Assembly (NCBI RefSeq): GCF_000686845.1
Contig: NZ_KK366024.1
Coordinates: 213,261 to 277,260, forward strand
Direction of reading: 5' to 3'
Source: Paenibacillus sp. UNC451MF
GTDB taxonomy: Bacteria; Bacillota; Bacilli; Paenibacillales; NBRC-103111
DNA: 64,000 nucleotides
In this document: piece by piece, positions 53,066-62,379 of the stretch
How the letters are laid out: each line of letters begins with the position of its first letter
How positions within the stretch are numbered: position 1 is the stretch's first letter
Notes under the pieces: model-generated
Database searches by the model: none
Told to the model about the DNA's origin: nothing
What the model saw: the letters and a program-made list of their open reading frames with translations, nothing else
Translations under genes and position numbers: made by a program

Positions 53066-55552
53066 ATGAAGAGAATGAAGCGTTTGAGTAAGGAAGTCAT
53101 GAAAGGTTCCGTTGCAGTAATGGTTGCCGCAACAATGCTGGTTACTCCAGTTTATGCAGATGCATTGCCTAGCGGAGCAGCAATTCCGACACTGGTAGAG
53201 AAGACGACATCCTCTGTCGTTGCCATTATTGGCAGACCGAGTGATGACAAGAAAATATCAAAGTCTGACAGATACCAACTAGCACATGGAACGGGGGTCA
53301 TCGTTCGCGCTGATGGCTATATAGTAACCAATGCTCACGTTGTGAAGAACATGCGCAACTTGACGATTGTGACTTCTGACGGCAGGTCATACTCTGGCAA
53401 GACTACTCATTTCGATGAAGAAAGTGATTTGGCGCTCGTTAAAATCGAGGCAAACGGACTTACTCCAGCAAGTTTCGCTTCATCCTCCGAGATTCATGTT
53501 GGCGAGTCGGTCATGGCTATCGGGACCCCTTTATCCTTTGCACTTCGAAATTCGGTAACCTCTGGAATTATTAGTGGGATGGAACGGTCTGTGCAGTCAA
53601 AATACAGACTGATACAAACCGATGCGGCCATTAATCCTGGCAATAGCGGCGGAGCACTTGTTAATATGAAGGGTGAGGTCATCGGCATTAACACCATGAA
53701 GTATGTTGAATACGGCGTAGATAGCCTGGGCTTTGCGATTCCTGTGGATACCGTGCAATATGTTCTTGATCAATTTTTTAAATACGGTAAAGTGAAGCGC
53801 CCTACATTAAGTTTGGAGCTTGCAGAAAGCTGGGAAGCCGTAGTCGGACTTCCGAACAGCAGTGGTCTTGAGGTAACCTACGTAGAACCGGACTCAACAG
53901 CGGCCAAGGCTGGCATTAAGCAAGGGGATACGCTTCTGTCCATTAATTCCGCACAAATACATAATATGGTTGAGTATAATGAAGCATTGAAGAAATATTT
54001 GCCTGGGGATAAAGTACAGCTGAAGCTGCAATCCGGCACTGATACCAAAAGCCTTGATCTTGTGCTTGGAGAAGACACCTCAGGAAGCTCCAATGTTGTA
54101 CAAGATTCCGATGGCTCCTACATTGATGCAGATCAAGGGAAGACGATGATTGGTGACAGCCATTTCGGCTGGTCGATGAAGTATCCTTCGGGTCTTGTTA
54201 AAACAAACCAATCAGCCACAGGTGACAACATTTTGTTCGAGGATGCCAAAGGCGATTATGCCATCAATATTCGTATCCAAGAGAAGCAAAGTAAGGACTT
54301 GTCTCCCTTAGGGCTGCTAAGAAAGCTTGATACCCAATCCATGCTGGATACGATATTGGAGAAGCGATATGTCAATGAAGGTCCTGGCACACAGCCGTAT
54401 GCCAAAGTAGTCGGAGAGAATTCAAGCGGGATGTATTATCAATCTCGGGCATTTTTGAAAGGTGATAAAATCTATTATGCAATACTATTCGTGAACACCA
54501 GTGATAGTAAGAATAGCGCAGCTCAGCGCAATAGTATTGCCGATGTACTGGATTCATTCTCTCTTCAGTACGATGAAAAGAACAGTTCGTTAAAGGACAT
54601 CTCCGTTTATCAGGATAAAAATACGGTATCAACAGAGTATGGTCTGACCTTTGAGTTACCGCAGGAATGGAGTAAAAGAGAGTATTTCGGCAGCAATGAC
54701 TACGAAAACAAGGATGGTGACCAAACGATTTCTGTACAAGTAAGCTCCGCTGCTTCCGGTGATACTCTTGTTGATTGGGCTGCACGACAAGAAGAAGAGT
54801 TTAAGAATACATATGTGGATGAATATCGTGAAATTCAGGGAACTAAGGAAATGACGATTGGCGGAGCACCTGCCATTCAAAATCTTTATAGCTGGACAAT
54901 GGGAGACAAGTGGAAGCAAGCCTACGTGATTTATATTATAAAGGACAAATATAAATACGAACTTAGTATGACCTATCCAAAAGCGTCCAGTATTGAGACT
55001 ATTGAGAAGCAGATAGCAGATTGGTCTAATTCGATACAGTTCCCTAAAGAAGCAATGAACCGTTCATTAAGCATCATTCAGGATGAAGATGATTTGATTG
55101 ATCCTGAACGGAAAGTTACGTTTACGAATAATAAGTACGGATATTCCGTACAGCTGCCTGAACTGTGGTTTGATGGTGGGATTGAAGGGAGCTCAGACAC
55201 GGCAAGCAAGTTCTTCGCATTTGAAGGCGGCAGCTTGAGCGTATCGGCAGACGATCGTTCTAGTCTGGAGGAAGTCCTCAATCGTACTGAACAGGAGTAT
55301 AAGAAAAACGCGGAGAATGACGCGAACTACAAGTACACTGAGACGGATGAATCCATGTTCGACATCGATGTTAAGAAATTTGCGGTGCAGTACAAGAGCA
55401 AAAATGTTCCCTATACTCTTAACGAATATGTACTAGCCAAAAACGGAATCGTATATACGATTCGATTACGGATCAATGACGCTGTGAAGACGGACAAACA
55501 ATGGCAACGATTGAACGATGCGCTACACTCCGTTACTTTTTCGACGAAATAA
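53066..55552 (+). CDS. HtrA-type serine protease with three extra C-terminal repeat domains
   Basis: The 828-aa protein has an N-terminal signal peptide (GSVAVMVAATMLVTPVYA), a trypsin-like domain with triad His in TNAHVV, Asp in ESDLALV and Ser in NPGNSGGAL, and one PDZ domain (about residues 255-340). From about 360 three related domains of about 150 residues follow, each opening with an aromatic-rich strand and a P..W/P..G motif (FGWSMKYPSGL, YGLTFELPQEW, YGYSVQLPELW). They resemble PsbP/DcrB-like folds. Ordinary HtrA proteins end after the PDZ. It should act outside the membrane on misfolded or wall proteins. Confidence 0.87.
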   Translation: MKRMKRLSKEVMKGSVAVMVAATMLVTPVYADALPSGAAIPTLVEKTTSSVVAIIGRPSDDKKISKSDRYQLAHGTGVIVRADGYIVTNAHVVKNMRNLTIVTSDGRSYSGKTTHFDEESDLALVKIEANGLTPASFASSSEIHVGESVMAIGTPLSFALRNSVTSGIISGMERSVQSKYRLIQTDAAINPGNSGGALVNMKGEVIGINTMKYVEYGVDSLGFAIPVDTVQYVLDQFFKYGKVKRPTLSLELAESWEAVVGLPNSSGLEVTYVEPDSTAAKAGIKQGDTLLSINSAQIHNMVEYNEALKKYLPGDKVQLKLQSGTDTKSLDLVLGEDTSGSSNVVQDSDGSYIDADQGKTMIGDSHFGWSMKYPSGLVKTNQSATGDNILFEDAKGDYAINIRIQEKQSKDLSPLGLLRKLDTQSMLDTILEKRYVNEGPGTQPYAKVVGENSSGMYYQSRAFLKGDKIYYAILFVNTSDSKNSAAQRNSIADVLDSFSLQYDEKNSSLKDISVYQDKNTVSTEYGLTFELPQEWSKREYFGSNDYENKDGDQTISVQVSSAASGDTLVDWAARQEEEFKNTYVDEYREIQGTKEMTIGGAPAIQNLYSWTMGDKWKQAYVIYIIKDKYKYELSMTYPKASSIETIEKQIADWSNSIQFPKEAMNRSLSIIQDEDDLIDPERKVTFTNNKYGYSVQLPELWFDGGIEGSSDTASKFFAFEGGSLSVSADDRSSLEEVLNRTEQEYKKNAENDANYKYTETDESMFDIDVKKFAVQYKSKNVPYTLNEYVLAKNGIVYTIRLRINDAVKTDKQWQRLNDALHSVTFSTK

Positions 55553-55569
55553 GTAGGGTTGAACAATCA

Positions 55570-55605
55570 AAAGAGAGGGTTTCCGAAGAGGGGACCCTTT
55601 CTTTA
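55570..55605 (+). terminator. Probable terminator of the HtrA-like gene
   Basis: AAGAGAGGGT/ACCCTTTCTTT hairpin. Confidence 0.65.
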
Positions 55606-55691
55606 TTAATTGACAAACCGTCCATTAAGTACTACATTAGGTACAATTCTATCTATTGAAATATTACATAATGAACATGAGGTGGTATGTC

Positions 55692-56864
55692 TTGAGTCAT
55701 TCGTTTGATCATTTGATCGACCGTAGAAACACTCGTTCTTACAAGTGGGACCAAAGCGAGAAGCTGTTCGGAGAAACGGATATACTCCCGTTATGGGTTG
55801 CCGATATGGATTTTCCAAGCCCGCCCGCTGTCAAAGAAGCTTTGAAGAAACGCGCAGAGCTGGGGCTTTACGGTTATGCCATCCGTACTGATAGTTACTT
55901 CGACTCCATCGTCAGCTGGTTCCGTGAACGCCATCATTGGGATATTCAACAGGGCTGGATTACGGACTCGCCAAGTATTGTGACGTCCTTAAGCCTGGCA
56001 GTTGAAGTTTTCAGCGAGCCGGGGGCTTCGGTTGTTATTCAAACTCCTGTTTACTATCCATTCTATGACGTCATTGAAAGCAATGGGCGTAAAGTGGCCA
56101 AAAACTCGCTTTTACTACGTAACGGGCGCTTCGAGATGGATTATGAACATCTGGAGTCTTTATTCAAAGACGGTGCCAAGCTATTGCTCTTCTGCAGTCC
56201 CCACAATCCGGGTGGACGCGTATGGGAGAAGGATGAGCTGCTTCGATTGGGAGAGCTCTGCTTGAAATATCAGGTTACAGTTATTTCTGATGAGATTCAT
56301 TGTGACTTAACTTTCCCTGGTCATACTCACACTCCATTCGCTTCATTGTCACCAGAGCTTGCTAACATTACCGTAACTTGCCTGGCAGCTACAAAAACAT
56401 TTAATTTGCCCGGGCTCCATACCTCATTTATCGTTGCCTCCAATGCTAATCTAAGGCGGAAAATTGAACATAGACTCAAAACACTCAGCTTGCATATGGC
56501 ACAACACTTTGCCCAGGATGCGGTTGAAGCTGCTTATCGTGAAGGAGCAGAGTGGCTTGATGAAATGATGGTCTATGTAAAAGAGAATCTTGATTACGCG
56601 ATAGATTATTTAGCTAAGCATTTGCCGCAGGTCAAGCCGTTAAGACCGGAAGGCACCTATTTGTTATGGATCGATTGCCGTGAGCTTGGTCTGGATATTA
56701 AAGGATTGAAGGACTTAATGTATCGTCGAGCCAAAGTAGCCTTTAACGAAGGCTCCGTATTCGGAACAGAGGGCGAAGGATGGCTCAGAATGAATCTTGC
56801 GTGTCCGAGATCCATATTGGAGCAAGCACTGCGCCAATTTTGTGATGCAGCCAACGCAAAATAA
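55692..56864 (+). CDS. patB: PatB/MalY-family PLP-dependent C-S lyase or aminotransferase
   Basis: TTG 55692 follows GAGGTGG by 6 nt and gives MSHSFDHLIDRRNTRSYKW, the typical start of PatB proteins; the ATG at 55656 has no site. The 390-aa fold-type I enzyme has WVADMDFPSPPAV, the PLP-binding Asp in VISDEIHCDL, the Schiff-base Lys in LAATKTFNLPGLHTS, and SPHNPGGRVW. PatB-type enzymes cleave cystathionine and related thioethers to homocysteine, pyruvate and ammonia. It may share function with the sodium symporter downstream, 220 nt away. Confidence 0.88.
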   Translation: MSHSFDHLIDRRNTRSYKWDQSEKLFGETDILPLWVADMDFPSPPAVKEALKKRAELGLYGYAIRTDSYFDSIVSWFRERHHWDIQQGWITDSPSIVTSLSLAVEVFSEPGASVVIQTPVYYPFYDVIESNGRKVAKNSLLLRNGRFEMDYEHLESLFKDGAKLLLFCSPHNPGGRVWEKDELLRLGELCLKYQVTVISDEIHCDLTFPGHTHTPFASLSPELANITVTCLAATKTFNLPGLHTSFIVASNANLRRKIEHRLKTLSLHMAQHFAQDAVEAAYREGAEWLDEMMVYVKENLDYAIDYLAKHLPQVKPLRPEGTYLLWIDCRELGLDIKGLKDLMYRRAKVAFNEGSVFGTEGEGWLRMNLACPRSILEQALRQFCDAANAK

Positions 56865-56916
56865 GATGCAGATTTAACAAGTGGGACAAGCAAGGCTTCG
56901 TTTCATATGGTTGCGT

Positions 56917-56943
56917 AGACGGTTCAATTCCATTGAACCGTCT
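56917..56943 (+). terminator. Hairpin after the PatB-like gene
   Basis: AGACGGTTCAA-TTCCA-TTGAACCGTCT perfect 11-bp stem; the T-run is short (TCTTC). Confidence 0.6.
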
Positions 56944-57086
56944 CTTCATGATGCTTTAGGAGTTAAATCTAGACTGGAGGGATTTAATGAAGCGAAAGAT
57001 GAGCATAATAAGGAAAACTTAACAATAATTGCTGAAGTGAACGTTTTTATTATTTTTGTGAAAGTGAAAGGATTGGAGATAACAGC

Positions 57087-58448
57087 ATGAGTAATAAGGC
57101 ATCGGAGACATCTCTTAAGAAGGGGACGAAAGACCGTTTTACCACTTCAGGGTTTATTATTGCGGCGATAGGCAGCTCTGTTGGGTTAGGTAATATGTGG
57201 AAATTCCCGTATATTACAGGAAAGCATGGCGGTGCCGCGTTTTTCCTATTATTTATTATTTGTTTGCTAATTGTCGGCTTGCCGATTCTGCTTGCGGAGA
57301 TGACGATTGGCCGTGGTGGTAGGGGCAATGCATCGAGCTCATTATTTAATTTAAGTGGAAAAAAATATTGGAGCGTACTCGGACTGCTTCCGATCCTATG
57401 CGCCTTTCTGACCATGTCGTACTATGCGGTTGTTGCTGGTTGGACCGTTCATTATGCGCTGGAATCATTCACCGGAATGCTGTTTCAGTCGGGTATTGAC
57501 TATAAAGAGAAGTTTGTCTCTTTCGCCGGTGGTTATTTGCCTATCGTATGGCAGGGGCTTGTCGTGATTCTAACCGGTTGGATTGTAGCGAGGGGGATTT
57601 CCGGCGGGATTGAGAAATTCAATAAAGTACTAATTCCAGGATTTTTGATCATTTTAATTATACTTATGTTTCGATCAGTGACACTCCCAGGTGCGGAAGA
57701 AGGGATAAGCTTTTTCTTGAAGCCGGACTTTTCTAAGCTAGATTCAGAAGCGGCTCTTGTGGCCTTAGGTCACGCGTTTTTTTCTCTATCTATCGGGTTT
57801 GGATGTATGCTTACTTACGGCTCGTACGTCGATAAGAAGCAGTCCCTAGGAACAGCTACTCTAGCCATTGGCCTAGGAGATTTAATTTATGCATTCATCG
57901 GCGGTCTTGTTATATTCCCGACTGTATTCTCATACGGACTGAAGCCGGGAGAAGGCGTTGGGCTGGCGTTTATGGCACTGCCAGTAGCCTTTTCGCAAAT
58001 GCCTTTCGGCTTTTTCTTCGGCGGTTTGTTCTTTCTTCTGCTTGCCATTGCGGCATTAACCTCAGCTGTATCGATATTGGAGGTTCCGGTATCGTTTGTG
58101 ATGCATAGATGGAATCTGGATCGTAAAAAAGCGACCTTATATACTTCGATCCTCTGCTTTATATTTGGCGTTCCATCCGCACTCTCGGTTTCAGGTATAT
58201 TGAACCCGTATCAGGTGGGGACAAAAACGATTTTTGATGTTGTTGATTTTACAACTTCGTATATTTTAATGCCGTTGGGTGGTCTTATCATTACCTTATT
58301 TACTGGATACGCTTGGAAGCGAGCCGGGGAAGAAGCAGGATTGACCGGAGCATGGTACAAAATATGGATGTTCTTATTGCGTATAGTGAATCCAATCCTT
58401 ATATTGTTGATTTTCCTGTATTCCATCGGGATCATATCCTTTGATTAA
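57087..58448 (+). CDS. Neurotransmitter:sodium symporter (NSS) family transporter
   Basis: GGATTGGAG precedes the ATG. The 453-aa protein has the LeuT fold signature in TM1 (GSSVGLGNMWKFPYITGKHGGAAF) and LLAEMTIGRGGRG after TM2, with about eleven TM helices in all. It should import an amino acid with Na+. The substrate cannot be read, but the neighbouring PatB-type lyase makes a sulfur amino acid a reasonable guess. Confidence 0.9.
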   Translation: MSNKASETSLKKGTKDRFTTSGFIIAAIGSSVGLGNMWKFPYITGKHGGAAFFLLFIICLLIVGLPILLAEMTIGRGGRGNASSSLFNLSGKKYWSVLGLLPILCAFLTMSYYAVVAGWTVHYALESFTGMLFQSGIDYKEKFVSFAGGYLPIVWQGLVVILTGWIVARGISGGIEKFNKVLIPGFLIILIILMFRSVTLPGAEEGISFFLKPDFSKLDSEAALVALGHAFFSLSIGFGCMLTYGSYVDKKQSLGTATLAIGLGDLIYAFIGGLVIFPTVFSYGLKPGEGVGLAFMALPVAFSQMPFGFFFGGLFFLLLAIAALTSAVSILEVPVSFVMHRWNLDRKKATLYTSILCFIFGVPSALSVSGILNPYQVGTKTIFDVVDFTTSYILMPLGGLIITLFTGYAWKRAGEEAGLTGAWYKIWMFLLRIVNPILILLIFLYSIGIISFD

Positions 58449-58513
58449 ATGGACAATAGAGGCGTTCCTGCAGTATTTTTGCATCCTCTAACTTAAGACA
58501 ATGGAGGTACGAC

Positions 58514-58906
58514 ATGAAAATTCATCTGACTAGCGTATTTGTTGACGATCAGGAAAAGGCCTTAAAGTTTTATACGGAGGTACTTGGCTTTGTGAAGAAA
58601 ATGGATATGCCGGCAGGTGAATTCAGATGGTTAACTGTTGTCTCACCGGAGGGACCCGAAGGACCCGAAGATATTCAGCTGCTCTTAGAGCCAAACAACA
58701 ATCCAACTGCCCAAACGTATCAAAAGGCAATTTTTGAGCAGGGGATAGCAGCGACGTCGTTTGCCGTGGAGGATATTCATAAAGAGTACGAACGATTGAA
58801 AAAGCTAGGAGTAGTATTTACTATGGAGCCCACAGCGATGGGGCCTGTGACCGTAGCTGTTTTCAATGATACCTGTGGCAACCTCATTCAATTGGGTCAG
58901 ATGTAA
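58514..58906 (+). CDS. VOC-superfamily (glyoxalase/bleomycin-resistance-like) protein
   Basis: A 130-aa single VOC module: MKIHLTSVFVDDQEKALKFYTEVLGF at the start and FNDTCGNLIQLGQM at the end, the conserved edges of the fold. Metal ligands are not complete by eye (His3-type ligand present, Glu not certain). ATGGAGG precedes the ATG. Function unknown; often a dioxygenase, lyase or drug-binding protein. Confidence 0.85.
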   Translation: MKIHLTSVFVDDQEKALKFYTEVLGFVKKMDMPAGEFRWLTVVSPEGPEGPEDIQLLLEPNNNPTAQTYQKAIFEQGIAATSFAVEDIHKEYERLKKLGVVFTMEPTAMGPVTVAVFNDTCGNLIQLGQM

Positions 58907-58952
58907 TTTCTGTTACGAACTGGAATACCAGCTAATGAAGAGCAATACAGTA

Positions 58953-58985
58953 GGAGCTTGCCTTGAGCAAGCTTCTTTTTTTATT
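58953..58985 (+). terminator. Terminator of the VOC gene
   Basis: GGAGCTTGC/GCAAGCTTC stem then TTTTTTT. Confidence 0.88.
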
Positions 58986-59045
58986 TTTCTTTTTATGACT
59001 GACTAAGGTACTGGCATCTCTAAAGGCCTATGCAGTGCCCCTTCT

Positions 59046-59201
59046 TCAACCTGACTGTGGAAGAAAAGATCCCTGGGTGTTATAAGAAAATAAAGCGCGC
59101 GCGACATGGACTTCTTGAGCGATGTCTACGCCAACGACCAGATGATGAGCGGTAATGTTTTCTATGGGTTGATTTTGTTTGTCTTGTGTCTTAAACTTCA
59201 T
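59046..59201 (-). pseudogene. N-terminal fragment of an IS110-family transposase
   Basis: On the minus strand, after AGGAGG, a 51-codon frame reads MKFKTQDKQNQPIENITAHH, then LVVGVDIAQEVHVARALF. This is the start of an IS110/IS116-type DEDD transposase with the first catalytic Asp (VGVDIA). It stops at 59046-59048; the remaining 350 residues are gone. The 97 nt between this fragment and the P450 remnant (59202-59297) may be part of the element end. Confidence 0.75.
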
Positions 59202-59297
59202 GTTAGAGCGACCTCCTAGATGGGCTTTTTGAGGCTTTTGACCTCGTGCGTAACCCCATCGTACTGAGGCGCTCGTTTTTGTTCAAATACCAAATTT
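59202..59297 (-). mobile_element. Possible remnant of the IS110 left-end non-coding region
   Basis: In IS110 elements the non-coding end upstream of the transposase encodes the bridge RNA. Here the stretch has repeated GAGG/CCTC-like words (GCCTCAG, GAGGTC, GCCTC) that could fold, but no complete structure is claimed. Confidence 0.3.
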
Positions 59298-59640
59298 TCA
59301 TTTTACAGGAATTCTAAAGCAGTTTTGTTTCATTAAGGGGGGCGGCATGCTGAAGTGCAGCAACTCTTCAATCAGATTGGGAACTAATGATACATAGGTT
59401 CTCAACTCCTGATAAATGCCCGGCTTGTCAACAGCATGCAATAAAAGATATTGGAAATGAGTTTCGTTGTCGTTTCATTTCCCGCACCGAGCAGTCCAAG
59501 TGCTGACATGACCACTTTCTTCATCTGTTAATTGTTCCCCTCTAGTTAAGCTTTAGTCAAGTCAGAGATAATGTCATCTGCTGGATGCTTCCGTTTTTTT
59601 TGAACGATGGGAAACAAATAATCATGAAATTCCAACATTG
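59298..59640 (-). pseudogene. Decayed cytochrome P450 gene fragment
   Basis: Minus-strand frames read, in order, FHDYLFPIVQKKRKHPADDI, LTKA-stop, then SALGLLGAGNETTTKLISN (the I-helix AGxET motif) and, in another frame, VPNLIEELLHFSMPPP (the ExxR region, with His for Arg). At least two frameshifts and two stops break it; the heme-Cys end is missing. It is clearly dead and lies beside the IS110 fragment. Confidence 0.8.
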
Positions 59641-59774
59641 CTTAAGAAAGACAATGATTTCTTCAACCACGACCGATTATAATAGCTAAATTAAACAGCC
59701 CCAGTCCAGTTGAATTTAGGACTAAGGCAGCTTAAACAATTTTATTTTATTACTTGTCTACTTGACGGGACAGT

Positions 59775-60344
59775 TCAAATTTGATTGCTAGAAAGAAGTT
59801 TCTTCCCTGTCGCTAAAGTTTTTGTCATATTGGCCACACGTTTCCCTAGGGCTTCGCCAAGTGTGAGACCCTTCTCATATAATGAATGACTGAGCTCATC
59901 GTCGCTATCTTCATCAGGAGATGTAATCCCTATTCCATAATAGCTGCCGTAAAAAGCATTCTCCGGAATATTAGCCGGTAACCCGACAACCATCATGCCT
60001 TGATGCAACATCGGCGTAATCAAGTTAAGCAAAGTTGCTTCGATACCGCCATGGACGGTTGCTGTTGTACAGAATACTGAACCGATTTTATCAACTAATT
60101 TCCCATGTGCCCATAAAAAACCGAGCTTATCGATCCATGCTTTTAAGCCGGAACTAATGGAGCCAAAGTGTCCAGGACATCCCCAGATGATGGCATCCAT
60201 CTCTGCAAGATCCCTAATATTTGCATTATTGACGTGATTGATAAAAACCTCTGTCCCTTCAACACTGTTAGCGCCTTTAGCTATGGATCTAGCAAGCTTT
60301 TCCGTATGACCAACCTCACTATCATAAACGATATAAATTTTCAT
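59775..60344 (-). CDS. Flavodoxin-fold (WrbA-like) NAD(P)H:quinone oxidoreductase family protein
   Basis: GGAGGG precedes the ATG. The 189-aa protein has the FMN phosphate loop [16 protein letters not shown] and the flavin-contact loop [20 protein letters not shown], then [17 protein letters not shown] as in WrbA. It likely reduces quinones or similar by two electrons. The 67-nt gap to the next gene upstream, the MFS exporter on the same strand, suggests co-expression with it. Confidence 0.85.
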   Translation of the reverse strand: MKIYIVYDSEVGHTEKLARSIAKGANSVEGTEVFINHVNNANIRDLAEMDAIIWGCPGHFGSISSGLKAWIDKLGFLWAHGKLVDKIGSVFCTTATVHGGIEATLLNLITPMLHQGMMVVGLPANIPENAFYGSYYGIGITSPDEDSDDELSHSLYEKGLTLGEALGKRVANMTKTLATGKKLLSSNQI

Positions 60345-60411
60345 CGTTTACCCTCCTTCAATATATTTGTAGATTAAATGTTAATTCTGAAATATCCCAT
60401 CGTTTTTAAAG

Positions 60412-62157
60412 TTAGAAATTCGATCTTTTTTGAAGTTTCTTAAGAGCCTCTCGATATCCTTTATCGTCAATTACTTCCTCGTTATTCGCTTCCTTAACAT
60501 TCCCCTTCAACCTACGAAGAGCCATCCTATATTCTTTATCGTTAAAATGCTCATCGTCTTTCGAGAATTGAGATTTACTTAAAAATCCTTTAATTGCATT
60601 ACGAAATTCATCGTCAGCACTTTGCTGATCCGCAGGGTCAATATCTCCAGATCGCTCTATTTTTCTGTATTTGGGCGCCACTTCCCTCTCTTGTTGAGAA
60701 AGGTCTTCTTCGGAATTTTCTTTAACACGCTTGATAAAGAACGAAAGCAGTAGAGCTATCACGGCGAACCCGATAATTACAACATACGAATCATTGATCC
60801 CTTGGATGGAAGCTTCCATCATCATCTGCTCTTTCGTCATGCTGTGCGTTCCCCCTACGGGCATCAGATCCGTAAGATGCGATTGCGTACGGCTAGTCAT
60901 AATCGTTACAAGCAGAGAGGTACCCACGGCCCCGGCAACTTGCCGAATCGTATTGGAGATCGCCGTTCCGTGCGCATTCAGTCTGGACGGCAACTGATTA
61001 AGTCCAGCGGTCTGCACGGGCATCAGAAGCAAGGCCATACCAATGCGCCGTCCAGTCGACATTAGTATCAGATAGGAAAAGCTGGTCGAATCCGTCAAGT
61101 TGATAAAACCAATGGAGGTGACGATCGTAATGATCAATCCGATAATGGCCAGCCATTTTGCTCCAAAACGATCGAACAGTTTTCCAGTGATCGGCATTAG
61201 AATGCCCATCACGATGGCGCCGGGAAGCATTAACAAACCCGATTCCAGGGCGCTGTAGCCACGAGCATTCTGTAAGTACAAAGGAAGCAGCATCATATCT
61301 GCATACATAACCATGGTAACCGCGATATTAATTACGGTCGTTAAGGTGAACATGTTATATTTGAATGCCCTGAGATCCAGTAGCGGATTCTTCGAAGTGA
61401 GCTGCCGCCAGGTAAACAGGGCGAGTGCCACTAGCCCAGCAACCATCGTCGTGATTACCTCGGGGCTCGACCACCCTTCACTGCCTGCTCGGCTGAAGCC
61501 ATACAACAATGCTCCGAACCCGACGGTAGAAAAAACGATGCTAAGAAGGTCGAATTTGGTAATGATCCTTTCTGAAACATTTTTCAAGTAGATCAAACCG
61601 CAGACGATGACAATAATAGCTAACGGAATCATGACATAAAACATCGTTTCCCAAGCGTAGCTTTCAAGAATGTAACCGGCAATCACCGGTCCAATCGCAG
61701 GGGCGAAAATGATGGCTAACCCTACCATACCCATCGCGGCGCCCCGCTTCGCGGGAGGGAAGATCGTCAAAATGACATTCGTGAGCAGCGGCATAATAAT
61801 GCCAGCACCGGCTGCTTGGATCATTCGCCCTGTTAAAAGGGTAGGAAAGTCTGAGGCTATCGCGGAAACGATCGTGCCGGCAAGAAAGATCCACATTGAA
61901 GCTTGGAACAGCTGACGTGTGGAAAACCGTTGCATTAGGTATGCTGTGATCGGAATTAGTACACCGTTAACCAACATATAGCCTGTCGTTAGCCACTGGG
62001 CCGTTGCCGCCGAAATATTGAATTCCCCGATTAATTCCGGAATAGCGACGGTCATGACGGTTTGATTCAGCGTGGCGAGAAAGGCACCCAGAATCATTAC
62101 GAATAAAATCGGCCCCTTCTTAATGCTGCTTTGGACCGATGAATTGTTGTTTTTCAA
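60412..62157 (-). CDS. DHA2-family (EmrB/QacA) MFS exporter with C-terminal 25-residue repeats
   Basis: TTG 62157 (GGGAGG 9 nt upstream) is preferred over the ATG at 62166, which touches the site. About 14 TM helices (residues about 15-470) with family motifs TVMTVAIPELIGEF, LTGRMIQAAGAGIIMPL and GPVIAGYILESYAWETMF. A soluble tail of about 100 residues ends in three copies of a motif D-D/K-E/G-F/Y-R-x-A-I/L-K/R, exactly 25 residues apart. It should expel drugs with proton antiport. The divergent TetR gene probably represses it. Confidence 0.9.
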   Translation of the reverse strand: MKNNNSSVQSSIKKGPILFVMILGAFLATLNQTVMTVAIPELIGEFNISAATAQWLTTGYMLVNGVLIPITAYLMQRFSTRQLFQASMWIFLAGTIVSAIASDFPTLLTGRMIQAAGAGIIMPLLTNVILTIFPPAKRGAAMGMVGLAIIFAPAIGPVIAGYILESYAWETMFYVMIPLAIIVIVCGLIYLKNVSERIITKFDLLSIVFSTVGFGALLYGFSRAGSEGWSSPEVITTMVAGLVALALFTWRQLTSKNPLLDLRAFKYNMFTLTTVINIAVTMVMYADMMLLPLYLQNARGYSALESGLLMLPGAIVMGILMPITGKLFDRFGAKWLAIIGLIITIVTSIGFINLTDSTSFSYLILMSTGRRIGMALLLMPVQTAGLNQLPSRLNAHGTAISNTIRQVAGAVGTSLLVTIMTSRTQSHLTDLMPVGGTHSMTKEQMMMEASIQGINDSYVVIIGFAVIALLLSFFIKRVKENSEEDLSQQEREVAPKYRKIERSGDIDPADQQSADDEFRNAIKGFLSKSQFSKDDEHFNDKEYRMALRRLKGNVKEANNEEVIDDKGYREALKKLQKRSNF

Positions 62158-62189
62158 GCTGATCATCCTCCCAAGTAAATCATTTATTT

Positions 62190-62285
62190 AATTTACATTG
62201 TGTTGTATAATTTACATTGTATAAATTAGATTATAGTTTTGATAAAATGTGCTGACAAGTAACACATTATGGATAATGTAAATTT
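62190..62285. promoter_or_regulatory. TetR operator region between the exporter and its regulator
   Basis: AATTTACATTGT occurs at 62190-62201 and again at 62209-62220 (19-nt step), and its complement AATGTAAATT ends at 62285. It overlaps the perfect dyad ACATTA-TGGA-TAATGT (62264-62279). These are likely binding sites of the adjacent TetR protein. Confidence 0.55.
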
Positions 62286-62379
62286 GTTCACGTAAGTACG
62301 GATTATGTAGTTGTATCTTGTTGATGATAATAGACAAAATACTGAAATTGTATCTTATACGGCATAAGGAAAGGAAAGA

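Noticed and set aside
56881-57090. 69-aa frame between the PatB-like and sodium symporter genes
   Set aside because: It spans the perfect hairpin at 56917-56943 and overlaps the symporter ribosome site; poor composition.
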